Shown here: piece by piece, positions 53,631 to 63,904 of the stretch
Layout: every line of letters starts with the position of its first letter
How positions within the stretch are numbered: position 1 is the stretch's first letter
Made by a program: the position numbers and the translations under genes
The notes under the pieces: model-generated
Database searches by the model: none
The model's input: only the letters and a program-made list of their open reading frames with translations
What the model was told of the DNA's origin: nothing
From: an uncultured Erythrobacter sp.
GTDB lineage: Bacteria > Pseudomonadota > Alphaproteobacteria > Sphingomonadales > Sphingomonadaceae
Assembly: GCA_947488085.1 (NCBI GenBank)
Contig: CANKYI010000001.1
Coordinates: 186,001-250,000 of the forward strand
DNA length: 64,000 nt
Direction: 5' to 3'

Positions 53631-54838
53631 CACAGGAAATCTATGACGCAGTCGTCATTGGCGGGGGGCCTGCGGGCGCCACGGCCGCTACAGAGCTGGC
53701 GTTGGCGGGCCATTCGGTCCTGTTGATGGAGCGTGGTGGCCGGATCAAACCGTGCGGCGGGGCAGTCCCTCCGCGAATGCTCGAAGACTTCGACATCCCA
53801 CAAAGCTTGCTGGTTGCCCGTGCGCGCTCTGCTCGCATGATCGCGCCATCTGGCAGAGCGGTTGATATGCCTGTCGGTGAGATTGGTTATGTCGGCATGG
53901 TCGACCGTGAAGAGTTTGACGAATGGCTACGAGTGAGAGCCTGTGACAGCGGAGCTGAACGGCTCTGCGCAACCTTTGATAAGGTGGAGCGCGACGAACA
54001 TCCGCACCCGCGCGTGACATTCCGCCGTGAACGTGGCGGTCCCATCGAGAGCGTGCGTGCACGCTGCATTGTTGGCGCCGACGGTGCGCGCTCAGCCGTC
54101 GCTAAACAATGCCTGCCCAATGCGGAGCGGGTGAAATGCGTCTTTGCCTATCACGAGATCATCAAATCACCTGCGAATGATAGCGAGGTTTTTGAAAGCG
54201 GGGCCTATGACGCCAATCGCTGCGATGTGTTTTATCAAGGCAAATTGTCGCCTGACTTTTATGCGTGGGTCTTCCCCCATGGTGACACGGCCAGCATCGG
54301 TGTGGGTAGTGCGAATAAGGGGTTTTCCCTGCGTGGTGCCGTCTCCGAAATGCGCTCTGAGTTGGATTTGACCCGCTGTGAAACGGTCCGCCGCGAAGGT
54401 GCTCCGATCCCATTGAAACCGCTCAAACGCTGGGACAATGGTGCTGATGTGATCGTCGCGGGTGATGCCGCTGGCATTGTTGCGCCAGCATCCGGTGAAG
54501 GGATTTATTACGCCATGGTCGGGGGGCAAGTTAGCGCTCAGGCCGCCAGCCAGTTCCTCAAAACGGGTCAGGCCAAGGCACTGAAGACGGCGCGTTCAAA
54601 GTTTATGAAAGAGCATGGCCGGGTGTTCTGGATATTGGGTATCATGCAATATTTCTGGTATTCGTCAGACAAACGGCGCGAACGCTTCGTCGATATGTGC
54701 GATGACAAGGACGTACAGCAGCTGACCTGGCAAGCTTATATGAACAAGAAGCTAGTCCGCTCCAAACCCATGGCGCATGTGAAGATATTCTTGAAAGACA
54801 CAGCCCACCTGCTTGGCCTGAGACCGGCGAGCAGTTAG
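53627..54838 (+). CDS. bchP: Geranylgeranyl diphosphate/bacteriochlorophyll reductase
   Basis: 'YDAVVIGGGPAGATAATELALAGHSVLLMERGGRIKPCGGAVPPRML', 'GDAAGIVAPASGEGIYYAM'. Confidence 0.95.
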   Translation: MTQEIYDAVVIGGGPAGATAATELALAGHSVLLMERGGRIKPCGGAVPPRMLEDFDIPQSLLVARARSARMIAPSGRAVDMPVGEIGYVGMVDREEFDEWLRVRACDSGAERLCATFDKVERDEHPHPRVTFRRERGGPIESVRARCIVGADGARSAVAKQCLPNAERVKCVFAYHEIIKSPANDSEVFESGAYDANRCDVFYQGKLSPDFYAWVFPHGDTASIGVGSANKGFSLRGAVSEMRSELDLTRCETVRREGAPIPLKPLKRWDNGADVIVAGDAAGIVAPASGEGIYYAMVGGQVSAQAASQFLKTGQAKALKTARSKFMKEHGRVFWILGIMQYFWYSSDKRRERFVDMCDDKDVQQLTWQAYMNKKLVRSKPMAHVKIFLKDTAHLLGLRPASS

Positions 54839-54848
54839 CATCCCGCAT

Positions 54849-55337
54849 ATGAGCATGAGCAAAACGTGGATATTGCCAGCCATTGTCGCCGCGATCGCGG
54901 CGGGGATAGTGGCCGTATTGGGCGCGACGATCACTGATCTTGGGCCGTGGTATCAATCACTCGAAAAACCCAGTTGGAACCCGCCAGATTGGCTGTTCCC
55001 GATTGGATGGACTTTGATCTATGCGCTGAACACGGCCGCCGTCGTATCCGCATGGCGCGCGGCACCAACACCCAAAGTGTCGGACACAATCATTGGTCTG
55101 TTTGCGCTCAATGCGTTTCTCAACATCACGTGGAGCATGATCTTCTTCCGCATCCAGCGGCCTGATTGGGCGTTTATCGAAGTGCTGCTTTTGTGGCTCT
55201 CGATCCTGTCGCTGATTATCTATTGCGGACGACATTCAAAGACCTCAGCGGCATTGTTCATGCCCTATCTGATCTGGGTCACCTTTGCCGGTGCGCTCAA
55301 TTGGGCGGTGGTAGATTTGAACGGGCCGTTTGGCTGA
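54849..55337 (+). CDS. tspO: TspO/MBR family tryptophan-rich sensory protein
   Basis: 'WYQSLEKPSWNPPDWLFPIGWTLIYALNTAAVVSAWRA', typical TspO. Confidence 0.92.
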   Translation: MSMSKTWILPAIVAAIAAGIVAVLGATITDLGPWYQSLEKPSWNPPDWLFPIGWTLIYALNTAAVVSAWRAAPTPKVSDTIIGLFALNAFLNITWSMIFFRIQRPDWAFIEVLLLWLSILSLIIYCGRHSKTSAALFMPYLIWVTFAGALNWAVVDLNGPFG

Positions 55338-55620
55338 TTTCGATATGGATGCAATCGCGCAGTTTTTTGCGAGTGGACACGGAGCCGATGTAGTTCTTGT
55401 GGTGCTGGCGCTGGAGGCTGTGTGGCTGAAAATGCGCGGCTGGAGCTTGCGCGAGACTGTCGGACTGTTGGGGCCGGCTGTGTTTATCGTGCTCGCTTTG
55501 CGCGCAGCTCTGGTCGATGCGGGCTGGTGGTGGATTGCTGGATTGCTGGCACTGTCATTGCCGCTGCACCTGATGGACCTTCGCGCCCGATTGTCCGCCG
55601 CAGCGAAGGGCCGCGTTTAA
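55330..55620 (+). CDS. Small membrane protein of unknown function
   Basis: 96-aa ORF overlapping the tspO end, with three predicted hydrophobic segments and many Trp residues. Confidence 0.65.
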   Translation: MADFDMDAIAQFFASGHGADVVLVVLALEAVWLKMRGWSLRETVGLLGPAVFIVLALRAALVDAGWWWIAGLLALSLPLHLMDLRARLSAAAKGRV

Positions 55621-56432
55621 GCCCATTGCGCCGGATCAAGCGCCAAGAGCTCTGATAGCTGCTGATAAAGAGCGGGCTCTTCATCGCGCAACGACCGAGA
55701 CTTTTCAAAGAACGTCACGATCGCTTCGGCCAAAAACTCTTCGTGGTTGGTCGCACCATAGGGATCAATCAGTGTGCGTTGCCCTCTTTCAACCCGAGCG
55801 AAATGCTCATTGGATGCATCCAGCATGGCTTTTTCCCAGCCCTCATAAGTCTGCCCCTTGCGCAAGATTGGGATGCCATTGGTGTGCCCGGTCAAACTAT
55901 CCAGCTGGTGTGCAAATTCGTGGATGACGACATTGTGTCCATCTTCGTCGTTGAGACCGCCTTGCAACGCATGATCCCATGACAAAACAACGGGTCCTCT
56001 GGCCCAGCTTTCACCAAGCGTTGTGTGATTGTTTTCGTGGACGATATAGCCGTCGTGATCGTTTCGATGAGTGCGGAATGCCGATGGGTAGATTAGCACG
56101 TTTCTGAGCGTGTCGTACCAAACGGGGCTGTTGACGACCAACAGACAAGCCTGGGCAGCAATGGAAAGTCTCATCTCCTCGCCAACCTCAAGGCCGTTCT
56201 GACCACGAAAGGCAATCTGATCGAGGAACAGGTTGATCTTCCCCTCCAGCTTAGGCCGCAATTCTCGAGGCAGACGGCGCGTGATCGGCACCAATTCTTC
56301 AACCACGATCCGTTGATGAGCGGTGAGCGGTGTGGCCAAAAGCTGCTCGCGCCTCTGCCGCTTCGCTCTTTTGCGATGCCAGAAAAACCCGACAATGAGC
56401 AGCGCTGCAACGAGAAGGAGATAAAAGGTCAT
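55617..56432 (-). CDS. MtfA-like zinc peptidase
   Basis: 'NVVIHEFAHQLDSLTGHTNGIP' (HExxH) and 'SWDHALQGGLNDEDGHN' as in MtfA/DUF980 proteins. Confidence 0.85.
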   Translation of the reverse strand: MTFYLLLVAALLIVGFFWHRKRAKRQRREQLLATPLTAHQRIVVEELVPITRRLPRELRPKLEGKINLFLDQIAFRGQNGLEVGEEMRLSIAAQACLLVVNSPVWYDTLRNVLIYPSAFRTHRNDHDGYIVHENNHTTLGESWARGPVVLSWDHALQGGLNDEDGHNVVIHEFAHQLDSLTGHTNGIPILRKGQTYEGWEKAMLDASNEHFARVERGQRTLIDPYGATNHEEFLAEAIVTFFEKSRSLRDEEPALYQQLSELLALDPAQWA

Positions 56433-56489
56433 TACTCAGAAATAGGATTGGTCTTACCTACTTGGTAGGCCCTGACATCGCTTCCACAT

Positions 56490-56530
56490 ACAAAAGGCCC
56501 GGCCACACATCGCTGTGGGCCGGGCCTCAT
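56490..56530 (-). terminator. Terminator of the puf operon
   Basis: AGGCCCGGCC (56495-56504) and GGCCGGGCCT (56518-56527) stem; followed on the minus strand by TTTTG. Confidence 0.85.
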
Positions 56531-56557
56531 GAACCTATGGCTAGGTGGTTGGGTTGG

Positions 56558-57481
56558 TTACATCGGGGCGTAGTAATGCTCCTGCGCCCACAGATACCAA
56601 TTGTCGACCACGGTGCCTGACAACAGGATGCCGATGCCGCCGGTTAGCGTCGTCAGCACTGCGAACCACCATGCCCAACGGTGGATTGATTCCATCGTAG
56701 CGTTAAAGCCCATGGTCCAGCGCCAGAAGAGAGCGCCCCGTTCCGAGGCTGTCCCGCGGTCTGTGATCTGCTCGATCTCACGCTCACCGCCATAGCGGCC
56801 AAGTGCCAGGATCGTTGCCCCGTGCATGGCGAACAGCACCGCTGAGCCATAGAGGAACGCAATCGAAAGCGCGTGGAATGGATTGTAGAACAGGTTCCCA
56901 TGAATGAGCGAGAAGTTGTTCGTCCAATCCAAGTGGCTGAAGATTCCGTAAGGCACCGCCTCAGACCAGCTGCCGATCAGAGCAGGGCGGATAAAGCCCA
57001 GCACGAGGAACAGCCAGATGGCCGACGCGAAAGCCCAAGGGATGTGCATCCCCATGCCAAGCGCTTTGGCTCGCATATAGGTGCGAACCCACCAGCACAG
57101 AACCGAGATCGTGAGGAACGCACCGGTTAGAATAAACCAGCCGCCCTCATTCAAAGGCACCATAAACTGAAAGCCATATTCCGGACCCGGAGGGTTCAGC
57201 GAAAGCCAGAACAGCTCACGCATAAAGACTTGCGGGCTCCATCCGGCCTGCGCCCAGAAATTCAGCCCGATGATCATGAATGCCGCCAACCCAAAGGTCA
57301 GTGAAATCACGCCCAACCAGCCGAGATAAAGCGGGCCCAATTGTGCCTGCCCGATCTTACCAGCCCAATAGCTGTATCCGGTCGCATTGATCCGGCCTTC
57401 GCTGCCATCGGTAAGCGGAACGCCTGCCTCCGGCTCAGCTTTGACTTGGATCTGGGTGAAGATGTTTTGATAAGTAGCCAT
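56558..57481 (-). CDS. pufM: Photosynthetic reaction centre M subunit
   Basis: '[18 protein letters not shown]...[58 protein letters not shown]'. Start refined to 57481. Confidence 0.97.
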   Translation of the reverse strand: MATYQNIFTQIQVKAEPEAGVPLTDGSEGRINATGYSYWAGKIGQAQLGPLYLGWLGVISLTFGLAAFMIIGLNFWAQAGWSPQVFMRELFWLSLNPPGPEYGFQFMVPLNEGGWFILTGAFLTISVLCWWVRTYMRAKALGMGMHIPWAFASAIWLFLVLGFIRPALIGSWSEAVPYGIFSHLDWTNNFSLIHGNLFYNPFHALSIAFLYGSAVLFAMHGATILALGRYGGEREIEQITDRGTASERGALFWRWTMGFNATMESIHRWAWWFAVLTTLTGGIGILLSGTVVDNWYLWAQEHYYAPM

Positions 57482-57486
57482 ATCAA

Positions 57487-58320
57487 TTATGCTCCTGCCG
57501 ACCAGATTGGAATCTTGCGCCAGAAATCCCAGAACTCGACCCAGCTGCCTGTCATCAGAGTGCCAGAGATCACGATGCAAACCGCACTCCAGAACGCTGC
57601 GCTCAGTGCAAGGAAAAGTCCAACGCGGTGAATGCCCAGCGTGCCGACCGAATATCCGATAAAGTCACGGAAATACGTGTCTTCATATTCAGGCGTCTTG
57701 ACGTCAGTGTCATCCGAGGGATTGACCGCCGACAAGACCAGGCCGCCATGCAATGCAAGCGCGAGACAGTTCGTAAAGAAGAACGTGATCGCGAGCATAT
57801 GGACCGGGTTGTAGTGGAAGTTCACATACGCATATCCGGTGTTCGACACCCAATCGAGGTGCGACCAGATGCCATAGGGAAACGCATTCCCCCACGCGCC
57901 CATCCAGAACGGACGGATCACATTCAAAGTGATGAAAGCAAAAACCGCGACGCTAAAGGCGATGGGAACATGATAGCTCATGCCCAGCTTGCGCGAGATT
58001 TCTGCTTGCCTTCCCACCCAAGACAGGAACGCGACGCACGCGCAGGCCGTGATGACCTGGTGATAGCCGCCCTGGTTTAAGGGCATGAAAGCGAGTCCGG
58101 CCTCGATCGGCGGTGGTTGGATGTCGATCAGCCAGGGGTTAAGGGTCGGACCCTGAAGCGCGGCGGCAAAGATCAGCATTGTGCCCAAGAGGGCGCTGAC
58201 TGCCACTAATACTCCAAAGAACCCGACATAAAACGGCCCGACCCAAAAGTCGAAAAGGTCGCCGCCGATTATTGTGCCACCGCGCACGCGGTATTTCCGC
58301 TCGAAACTAAGGAGCGCCAT
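57487..58320 (-). CDS. pufL: Photosynthetic reaction centre L subunit
   Basis: '[37 protein letters not shown]', '[45 protein letters not shown]'. Confidence 0.97.
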   Translation of the reverse strand: MALLSFERKYRVRGGTIIGGDLFDFWVGPFYVGFFGVLVAVSALLGTMLIFAAALQGPTLNPWLIDIQPPPIEAGLAFMPLNQGGYHQVITACACVAFLSWVGRQAEISRKLGMSYHVPIAFSVAVFAFITLNVIRPFWMGAWGNAFPYGIWSHLDWVSNTGYAYVNFHYNPVHMLAITFFFTNCLALALHGGLVLSAVNPSDDTDVKTPEYEDTYFRDFIGYSVGTLGIHRVGLFLALSAAFWSAVCIVISGTLMTGSWVEFWDFWRKIPIWSAGA

Positions 58321-58332
58321 AGGTCCATCCTT

Positions 58333-58349
58333 CCCACCTCAAGGGTGGG
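58333..58349 (-). other. Small hairpin just upstream of pufL ribosome-binding site
   Basis: CCCACC-TCAAG-GGTGGG, 6-bp perfect stem. Confidence 0.6.
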
Positions 58350-58377
58350 CGTTTTCGTTTCACAGTTAAAATGTGTG

Positions 58378-58418
58378 GGAGGCAGGCAGGCGAAGTTGAC
58401 GCTTCATAACCTGCCTCC
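58378..58418 (-). other. pufA-pufL intercistronic stem-loop
   Basis: GGAGGCAGG (58378-58386) and CCTGCCTCC (58410-58418) 9-bp perfect stem with an inner GAAG/CTTC pairing. Confidence 0.8.
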
Positions 58419-58439
58419 TCACGGATTTACGCTATTTAC

Positions 58440-58586
58440 TTAGCCAGCTGGCGTGATGCCACCGAGCCAGTTGTACTTCTCCGTGCTGAGCAGGATGAAG
58501 TGGATAGTGAATGCCAGAACAGCCAGGCCCACATGGAGCGCGACGAGTGTCCGACGAACATCGAAATGATGCCAAATCTTATACAT
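58440..58586 (-). CDS. pufA: Light-harvesting 1 alpha polypeptide (not in ORF track)
   Basis: Read directly: [48 protein letters not shown] (48 aa), with the conserved His (ALHVGL; FTIHF) pattern of LH1 alpha. Confidence 0.95.
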   Translation of the reverse strand: MYKIWHHFDVRRTLVALHVGLAVLAFTIHFILLSTEKYNWLGGITPAG

Positions 58587-58669
58587 ATTCAGTTCCTTAT
58601 GCTGAAAGGTGGATTGCCATTGTGAACTACGACGAGGCGCAGTTCAGGCAATGACCAAAGGTCGCTGGT

Positions 58670-58825
58670 TCAAACGAACCAAGGCTTCCACCAATACATC
58701 AGCGCATGCGCGACGAGCGCAATACCGACATAGAGGGTGAAGGTGCCCATGAACGCGCCATGGATTTCCTTTGCCTCATCATCGGTCAGATACGTCCCCA
58801 CTGAGGGGCGATCAGGATCGGCCAT
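58670..58825 (-). CDS. pufB: Light-harvesting 1 beta polypeptide (not in ORF track)
   Basis: Read directly: MADPDRPSVGTYLTDDEAKEIHGAFMGTFTLYVGIALVAHALMYWWKPWFV (51 aa), with conserved E-IH and AH...W..PW LH1 beta motifs. Confidence 0.96.
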   Translation of the reverse strand: MADPDRPSVGTYLTDDEAKEIHGAFMGTFTLYVGIALVAHALMYWWKPWFV

Positions 58826-58884
58826 TGTAGTATCTCCGTACAGTTACATTGGAGCGAGAACCGGATGGTCCCCGACGGTATCCG

Positions 58885-58902
58885 CGCGTGATCCCCCACG
58901 CG
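58885..58902 (-). other. Hairpin in the puf 5' leader
   Basis: CGCGTG-ATCCCC-CACGCG perfect 6-bp stem between bchZ and pufB. Confidence 0.6.
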
Positions 58903-58972
58903 AAATGCGGATGCCTGTTACTGTCAGGCAAAATGCATGGCCCCATCCTCGGGCTGCTGATGGTGAGAGCGA

Positions 58973-60430
58973 TCATAGCGCCTCCCCTTCAAGCAACGCC
59001 TCAGCGAGACAATCTGCGGAAACTGTTGTTGCGCCCGTACGGCGCGCATGACGCTCTGCGGCGTCGCGCAGCCGTTTGGCGGCGGAAATTCGAACCAGAA
59101 CGGGCTGCGCTTCGATCAGCTCATCGAGCCGGGTTTTTGCGTCAGTGTTCCAGCTAACCTCTTGTTCAGTGCGAGCAGGAGTTGCCGGGGCTTTATCCAT
59201 ATCGCTCCCCAGCGGGAGGATGTGGAACAGCGCGTCGAACAACGCATTACAAACCTCTTGGACGAGGTATGTCGCGCCCGAATATCCCATAAAGGGTGTG
59301 CCAGTGTGGCGACGAATGGCCGCACCGGGGAAGCTGGCGGGAATGAATGTCCCACTCGGACCAAATCCAGTGGGGCATTCGGCCATATACATCCGCTCAT
59401 TATAGCTGCCGAACAGCACCATTGGCGGGTTGGCGTGGATCGCGGCACGCACTTCGCCATTGTCGGGTTTCACCCCGGCTTCGCGCGAATAGGCAAAGGC
59501 GCAAGGCAGGCCCATGTCCTCTTCTAAGAAGTGGCGGATCCCGCGAGCATAGGTGTCGTTGGCGACAATCCCGAAATTAGCGGTGCCAAAGAAGTCTTGA
59601 GTGACTGAGCGCCACAGATCCCACAATGGTTTAATCGTCGTGTGCTTTTCGCGCTCAATAAATGGTTCTGGATCCAGCCCCAGTTCCTCGCCTAATGCGC
59701 GTAGGAATTTGGTGGTGGAGGTGAGGCCAACGGGTGCTTGGAAATAAGGGCGCTCCAGTGTCTCACAAAGGTTGCGGCCAAATTCCCGGTACATGCAGAC
59801 ATTGGCTTCCGCTGTGCCCAATTGGCGAATATCAGCAAGATGGCAGCCCAGCGGGAAGACCACGCCAACTTCGGCGCCGATCCCTTCGACCAGACGTCGA
59901 ATTTCGGCGAGGTCGGATGGCATGTTGAACATGCCATAGCTTGGCCCGATAATGTTGACGCGGGGCTTCTCACCTTCTTTGCGAGCCTTTGGCTTAGGTG
60001 ATTTCTTTGGCCCAAATTCGGTCCAGAGCCAGGTCAGCGCTCGGTCTGCGCTCTCCCACTGATCCTCATCAATGGTTCGCGGCAGGAAGCGCTTTATATT
60101 TGTGCCCTCAGGCGTGACCCCACCCCCGATCATTTCTGCAATAGAGCCGGTGACAACCACTGCGGGCAATTCGGGGTCGAGTGTTTGCCACGCGCGTTTC
60201 ATCGCGCCTTCGGTGCCGGTTTTGCCCAGCTCTTCCTCGCCAAGACCCGTCACAACAATCGGCAATTCATGCGGGGGCAGGGCGTCTGTGTAGTGCAGAA
60301 CGGAAGTGACTGGCAGGTTTTCACAACCCACCGGCCCATCGATGATGACTTGCAGGCCCTTCACCGCCGTAAAGACGTAAGTCGCGCCCCAATATCCGCC
60401 TGCGCGATCATGATCGAGAATCAAACTCAT
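58973..60430 (-). CDS. bchZ: Chlorophyllide reductase subunit Z
   Basis: '[67 protein letters not shown]'. Confidence 0.97.
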   Translation of the reverse strand: MSLILDHDRAGGYWGATYVFTAVKGLQVIIDGPVGCENLPVTSVLHYTDALPPHELPIVVTGLGEEELGKTGTEGAMKRAWQTLDPELPAVVVTGSIAEMIGGGVTPEGTNIKRFLPRTIDEDQWESADRALTWLWTEFGPKKSPKPKARKEGEKPRVNIIGPSYGMFNMPSDLAEIRRLVEGIGAEVGVVFPLGCHLADIRQLGTAEANVCMYREFGRNLCETLERPYFQAPVGLTSTTKFLRALGEELGLDPEPFIEREKHTTIKPLWDLWRSVTQDFFGTANFGIVANDTYARGIRHFLEEDMGLPCAFAYSREAGVKPDNGEVRAAIHANPPMVLFGSYNERMYMAECPTGFGPSGTFIPASFPGAAIRRHTGTPFMGYSGATYLVQEVCNALFDALFHILPLGSDMDKAPATPARTEQEVSWNTDAKTRLDELIEAQPVLVRISAAKRLRDAAERHARRTGATTVSADCLAEALLEGEAL

Positions 60431-61983
60431 GTGCCCACCGCCTCAGCCGCCTTGCGCGCTGCTTCGTTGAGAGCTGCGTATTTCTTGCGGAATTTCGGAC
60501 GGTCGACAGGTGTGTCTTCCCACACGCCCGCAGTGTGCTCTGCGCCAACGCCTTCGAAGAAGTCGCGCATTTTGTCGAAGCGTGCCTTGTTTCCCATCGC
60601 CGCATTGATAACTGTCGCGAGACTGCCAGCGCCCGCTGGCCCCATCAACGGACGGGCGGAGATCAGATTGGTGAAGTAGAGCGCCGGGATCGCTTTGGCT
60701 TTGGCGTGTTGGACCACCGGAGTGGTGCCCACAGCCAGATCGGGACCAAATTCCTCAACCGCTGCGATGTCCTCTTCAAGGCTCGCACGGAAATTGACAC
60801 GAACGCCGCGTGCTTCAAGCCATTCGCGGTCTGCATCCGACCACTGTGTTTTCGGGCAGGCGCTGCCGACATAAGGGACATCCGCGCCGCTCTCGATAAG
60901 CAGCCGCGCAACCAGCAGTTCTGAACCTTCATAGCCCGAAACTGTGATCCGTCCGTTGATCGGGGCCGATGCCAGCGCACCTTTGACCGCGCCGATCATA
61001 GTGTTCTTGACGCCATCGACTTTGCTTTGAGCCAGTCCCATCGCATTGCCAAGACTGTCGAGCCAAGCCGCAGTGCCATCCGCACCCACAGGCGCAGAGC
61101 CAATCACAGGACGCCCAGCCGTTTCAAATTCTCGAATACTGGCCGTGTAGAACGGGTGGATAGCGGCGGCGACGCTGCAATCGAGAGCAGCGTAAAGTTC
61201 GCGCCATTCCCTGGTCGGCACAACCGGACCCGCTGCGAGACCAAGCGGTTCAAGCATTTGCCCTATAACCACTGGGTCCGCCGGGAACATTTCGCCCAGC
61301 AGTGCGACGGTTGGTTTGTCAGAGCGCTCTTTGGGAGCAGCCACCGGGCCTTCTGCCACTTCCTCGCGAGCATATTTCAGCATCGCGCCAGCGAGTACGT
61401 CTTTCGCCTCTGCATGTGTTGGAATGCCAAAGCCGGGGACATCGATGCCGATAATCCGCACGCCGTTGATCTGTTTCTTGAGCAGTCGGAGCGGCACGCC
61501 GCTTGCAGTGGGGACGCATAGATTTGTGACGACAATAGCGTCATAGTTCTCAGGATCAGCGATGCCTTCGACCGCTTCCTTGATATCTTCAAACAGCTTA
61601 CCAGTGACAAGTGTTTCGGAAGAGAAGGGCACATAGCCCACCGTCCGCCGCGCACCGTAGAAATGTGATGTAAAGGTCAGCCCGTAAACACAGCAGGCGC
61701 TGCCAGACAGAACGGTTGCTGTCCGCTTCATTCGAAGGCCAACGCGCAACGATCCAAATGCGGGGCACATGCTTTGGGGTTGATCATGCGGGCCAACAGG
61801 ATAATCGGCCGCGTATTGATCGAGGATATCGCTTTTGCCTGCCGAGCGGGCCGCTTCCTGCATGGTGGCGTTGCTCGAGCATGCGCCACCGGTGTCAGCG
61901 CCAACTGCGGCAATGGAACCACCCGCATCAAGATCGATCCGGTCAGGAGAGCGTTCCGCGTTAGAGGCGTTGAAATCGGTCAT
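60427..61983 (-). CDS. bchY: Chlorophyllide reductase subunit Y
   Basis: '[65 protein letters not shown]'. Confidence 0.97.
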   Translation of the reverse strand: MTDFNASNAERSPDRIDLDAGGSIAAVGADTGGACSSNATMQEAARSAGKSDILDQYAADYPVGPHDQPQSMCPAFGSLRVGLRMKRTATVLSGSACCVYGLTFTSHFYGARRTVGYVPFSSETLVTGKLFEDIKEAVEGIADPENYDAIVVTNLCVPTASGVPLRLLKKQINGVRIIGIDVPGFGIPTHAEAKDVLAGAMLKYAREEVAEGPVAAPKERSDKPTVALLGEMFPADPVVIGQMLEPLGLAAGPVVPTREWRELYAALDCSVAAAIHPFYTASIREFETAGRPVIGSAPVGADGTAAWLDSLGNAMGLAQSKVDGVKNTMIGAVKGALASAPINGRITVSGYEGSELLVARLLIESGADVPYVGSACPKTQWSDADREWLEARGVRVNFRASLEEDIAAVEEFGPDLAVGTTPVVQHAKAKAIPALYFTNLISARPLMGPAGAGSLATVINAAMGNKARFDKMRDFFEGVGAEHTAGVWEDTPVDRPKFRKKYAALNEAARKAAEAVGT

Positions 61984-62972
61984 CAGATTTCGTCGTAAAC
62001 CACTTCAAGAGACGGTTTTTCTTCGAATACGCCGCCGCGCATGTCAGCTTGCGTTGCGGGCACCAGTTGGATGTCGCCGCCGGTTTCCTCAGGTGAAAAC
62101 AGATTAAGCAAGCCATCTTGGTCAAGTGGGGTCGGTTGCTTTGGCGGCGCTTCGGCCACGTTCACGGCGAGCGTTTCAAAGAGGCTCGCCCATTCCCCAC
62201 CAGGCGTACCGACGATTTGATAGTTTGCAGATTTGCGTCGGATATCTTCGTTCGCAGGGATTGCGGTCAGCACCGGAATATCGACCGCATCAGCGAAGGC
62301 CTGCGCTTCGCCAGTTCCGTCATCCTTATTGATGATCATACCGGCCACACCGACATTGCCGCCCATTTTGCGGAAATATTCGACAGCATGGCAGACATTG
62401 TTGGCGACATAGAGCGATTGGAGATCGTTCGATCCGACCACGATCACTTTTTGGCACATGTCGCGCGCAATCGGCAGGCCGAACCCGCCGCACACCACGT
62501 CGCCTAGGAAATCGAGCAGGACATAGTCGAAGCCCCAATCGTGAAAGCCGAGTTTTTCGAGCAGCTCAAAACCGTGGATGATACCGCGTCCACCGCAACC
62601 GCGGCCGACCTCAGGTCCGCCCAGTTCCATCGCAAACACGCCATCGCGTTGGAAGCATACGTCTTCGATTGTAACCTCTTCGCCTGCGAGCTTCTTTTTT
62701 GAAGAGGTTTCGATGATCGTGGGGCAGCTTTTCCCGCCAAACAACAAGCTGGTCGTGTCGGACTTCGGATCACAACCGATCAGCAGAACACGTTTGCCCT
62801 GTTGCGCCATCATGTAGCTGAGATTGGAGAGCGCGAAGCTTTTGCCTGAACCGCCTTTGCCATAAATTGCGATGACTTGAGTTTCGCTCTTTACTTCACC
62901 AGTGTGAACCGGATCGGGCTCTTGGCTGGCCTCTTCGCGCAGAGCATCTGTTTGGATATCTAACATCGTCAT
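61983..62972 (-). CDS. bchX: Chlorophyllide reductase iron protein subunit X
   Basis: 'IAIYGKGGSGKSFALSNLSYMMAQQGKRVLLIGCDPKSDTTSLLFGG'. Confidence 0.97.
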   Translation of the reverse strand: MTMLDIQTDALREEASQEPDPVHTGEVKSETQVIAIYGKGGSGKSFALSNLSYMMAQQGKRVLLIGCDPKSDTTSLLFGGKSCPTIIETSSKKKLAGEEVTIEDVCFQRDGVFAMELGGPEVGRGCGGRGIIHGFELLEKLGFHDWGFDYVLLDFLGDVVCGGFGLPIARDMCQKVIVVGSNDLQSLYVANNVCHAVEYFRKMGGNVGVAGMIINKDDGTGEAQAFADAVDIPVLTAIPANEDIRRKSANYQIVGTPGGEWASLFETLAVNVAEAPPKQPTPLDQDGLLNLFSPEETGGDIQLVPATQADMRGGVFEEKPSLEVVYDEI

Positions 62973-63904
62973 GCTGCGTTGCTCCAGTCGAGTACCATTT
63001 TCAGGCAGTTTGGATCGGTGAAGGCCTGCGGATAAGCGTCGAGCGCCTGATCTGCGGGACGGCGATCCGTGATGAGGTTGGCGAGGTTGAGCTTACGCTC
63101 CTCGATCAGCGCGCGCGTGGCGGCCATATCGGCTGGCTGCCATTCGGCCGCGATGCGCAGGCGCGCCTCTTTCATGAAAGCTGGCGGGAAAGCAAAATTG
63201 ATGCGACTGGCGTAAAAGCCTGCAAGCGTGATCTCTCCACCTTTGGCGAGACGCCCGATCAGTGCATCGAAAATATCGGCATCCCCGCTCGCATCATAGA
63301 TAGAGGTGTAGTCACGGCGATTATCTGCGTCGGGTGATGTGACGGTATAGTCTTGCGCACCAGAGTGTCGTGCTTCGTTGGTTTCCCAGACAGTTGGGGC
63401 AGGTGCGCCCATGGCGATGGAAATCCGCGCGAGCAGGCGGCCAAGCACACCGTGTCCGATGATAAGGTCAGGCGCGCTGCCGCCTTTGATTGCGTGAAGC
63501 GCCGTTGCGGCGAGTGCACAAAGCACTCCATCTGCTCCAAGAGCTTCTGGCACAGGCAGAGCCCGGGCTGATGGCACAACAAGTTGGCGTGCTGTGCCGC
63601 CGAACAATCCGCGCGCTTCGCTGTAACAATTGGCGCCGGGCACAAAAACCCACTCGCCGACGCGACCAGTGGCGTCCGCACCCGCTTCGATAATCCGTCC
63701 AACGGATTCGTAACCCGGCACCAATGGATAGCCCATGCCGGGGAAGTCAGGCATCTGCCCGCTCCAAAGCAATTTTTCGGTTCCTGAGCTGATACCGCTC
63801 CAAGCGATCTCGACGAGCACATCGCCCGTCCCGACCGGATTTAGCTCAAGCGAGCGGAGCGCCAAACGCTCCGGTCCCTCAAGAATCACGGCCAGTGTGT
63901 TCAT
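62969..63904 (-). CDS. bchC: 3-hydroxyethyl bacteriochlorophyllide a dehydrogenase
   Basis: 'WSGISSGTEKLLWSGQMPDFPGMGYPLVPGYESVGRIIEAG'; operon bchCXYZ-puf. Confidence 0.95.
   Translation of the reverse strand: MNTLAVILEGPERLALRSLELNPVGTGDVLVEIAWSGISSGTEKLLWSGQMPDFPGMGYPLVPGYESVGRIIEAGADATGRVGEWVFVPGANCYSEARGLFGGTARQLVVPSARALPVPEALGADGVLCALAATALHAIKGGSAPDLIIGHGVLGRLLARISIAMGAPAPTVWETNEARHSGAQDYTVTSPDADNRRDYTSIYDASGDADIFDALIGRLAKGGEITLAGFYASRINFAFPPAFMKEARLRIAAEWQPADMAATRALIEERKLNLANLITDRRPADQALDAYPQAFTDPNCLKMVLDWSNAA

Noticed and set aside
57482-57580. N-terminal extension of pufM in the ORF track
   Set aside because: Overlaps the pufL 3' end; the conserved PufM N-terminus MATYQNIF begins at 57481.
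58913-58929. GCCTG...CAGGC upstream of pufB as a PpsR site
   Set aside because: Does not fit TGT-N12-ACA; kept only as part of the puf leader observation.
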